The notes beneath the pieces are model-generated. The model worked only from the letters and a program-made list of their open reading frames with translations, made no database searches and had not been told where the DNA came from. Made by a program: the position numbers and the translations under genes. From Coprinopsis marcescibilis (taxonomy: Eukaryota > Basidiomycota > Agaricomycetes > Agaricales > Psathyrellaceae), in the NCBI GenBank assembly GCA_004369085.1, contig ML210339.1, positions 1-57,795 of the forward strand: a stretch of 57,795 bases of DNA. Direction: 5' to 3'. Below are positions 57,239 to 57,795 of this stretch, piece by piece. The first letter of the stretch is position 1, and every line of letters begins with the position of its first letter.

Positions 57239-57795
57239 CTAACCCCCAACCTTGCGTTTTTTCATTGATTCGGGAGAGTGTAAATTCGAGGTGTAAGAAG
57301 GAGCGAAGCCGTCAAGTGAACGCCAGTACCTGAGAAAGGCGTCTGATGACCATCTTCCCATCGCCTTAACTACGTCTGGTGGAACACCAGCTAGCAGTAA
57401 TTCCGTGGTCCCCCCAATTCTAAACGAGTGACCTGTAACCTGTGGATAGCTGGCGCATGACCAAATTTGATGGCACCGTTGCAGGAAACGGGACTTGGTG
57501 AGGTTACGTAAGCCAAATCTGGTCTTGTAGACAAAGATATTGTGCGAACTGTGGACATCGTTGACTTGGAGGTGGTTTCGGAGCAGGGAGTGGGGGTCGG
57601 AGGCGGTGTCCTGCCTGACGAGGACTATGTCCTCACCATGCCGTTTAGTCTTGGTGCAAGGTAGCCTGAGGATCCAGGAACGCCTGTCGCGGTGCGATTT
57701 TCGAAGGTGTCTGCGGGACGGTATAGATGGATTCTGGAGGTTTCAAGCTGATTTTTGCAACAATTCGCCCAGACGGGCCTGGCCCCAGAAGGCAA
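57239..57795 (-). CDS. Tyrosine recombinase of a mobile element, C-terminal part (partial)
   Basis: A continuous minus-strand frame enters at the window edge and stops at 57241-57239. It reads WILRLPCTKTKRHGEDIVLV, NIFVYKTRFGLRNLTKSRFL, then GHSFRIGGTTELLLAGVPPD and MGRWSSDAFLRYWRSLDG, ending KKRKVGG. HSFR is the box II H-x-x-R, GRW replaces the usual GH, and the Tyr in FLRYWR is the expected nucleophile. The box I arginine would lie beyond the window. In basidiomycetes such recombinases belong to cryptons or DIRS/Ngaro-type retrotransposons; which one cannot be told here. The basic KKRK near the end may be a nuclear signal. Confidence 0.75.

Noticed and set aside
1..57795. CRISPR arrays, bacterial operons, ribosome binding sites, rRNA
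   Set aside because: The window is intron-rich fungal nuclear DNA; no spaced repeats or rRNA segments were seen.

Overview
The window looks like nuclear DNA from an agaricomycete (mushroom-type basidiomycete). Genes are broken by many introns of about 50-65 nt with GT/GC-AG ends. Protein types fit this group: NRPS-like adenylating enzyme, expanded secreted GMC oxidoreductases, lineage-specific F-box proteins, small secreted cysteine-rich protein. All names are from reading translations and splice signals; no database search was run.

Layout. 1-3460 (-): an adenylation-thiolation (A-T) protein that runs in frame, through 14 phase-consistent introns, into the C-terminal part of a casein kinase 2 regulatory (beta) subunit. 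4838-7340 (-): a broken F-box gene and the tail fragment of a second copy. 9547-23460: a local cluster of GMC oxidoreductases (AA3_2, aryl-alcohol-oxidase-like). It holds one copy truncated by a 270-bp TA-flanked inverted-repeat element, two relics, one clean copy, one copy with a 1-nt deletion, and a divergent clean copy on the other strand. 24812-26420 (+): a second F-box paralogue, inverted relative to the first, with a different frameshift. 26496-28230 (-): a WD40 protein of the TCAB1/WRAP53 type. 29025-31679: a hypothetical gene and a small secreted protein. 33097-34797 (-): secreted M28 aminopeptidase. 35973-38187 (-): a further clean GMC gene. 39138-39872 (+): a solitary copia-type gag (UBN2) ORF.

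The right third carries conserved housekeeping genes on +: an ubinuclein/HPC2 histone-chaperone subunit with an unusual leader of duplicated exon-intron modules (41220-45307), a GH38 alpha-mannosidase with a 2-nt exon and other micro-exons (45940-51096), a small Cys/His protein, and an intronless membrane-anchored glycosyltransferase-like gene. The window ends in the C-terminal catalytic part of a mobile-element tyrosine recombinase (-).

Overall the left 40 kb is a fast-changing accessory region with gene birth, fusion, decay and small-element insertion. The GMC proteins and the M28 peptidase carry signal peptides and would act outside the cell; several have a TATA box about 50-60 bp before the ATG. 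The right part is a conserved block with chromatin and glycan-processing genes.
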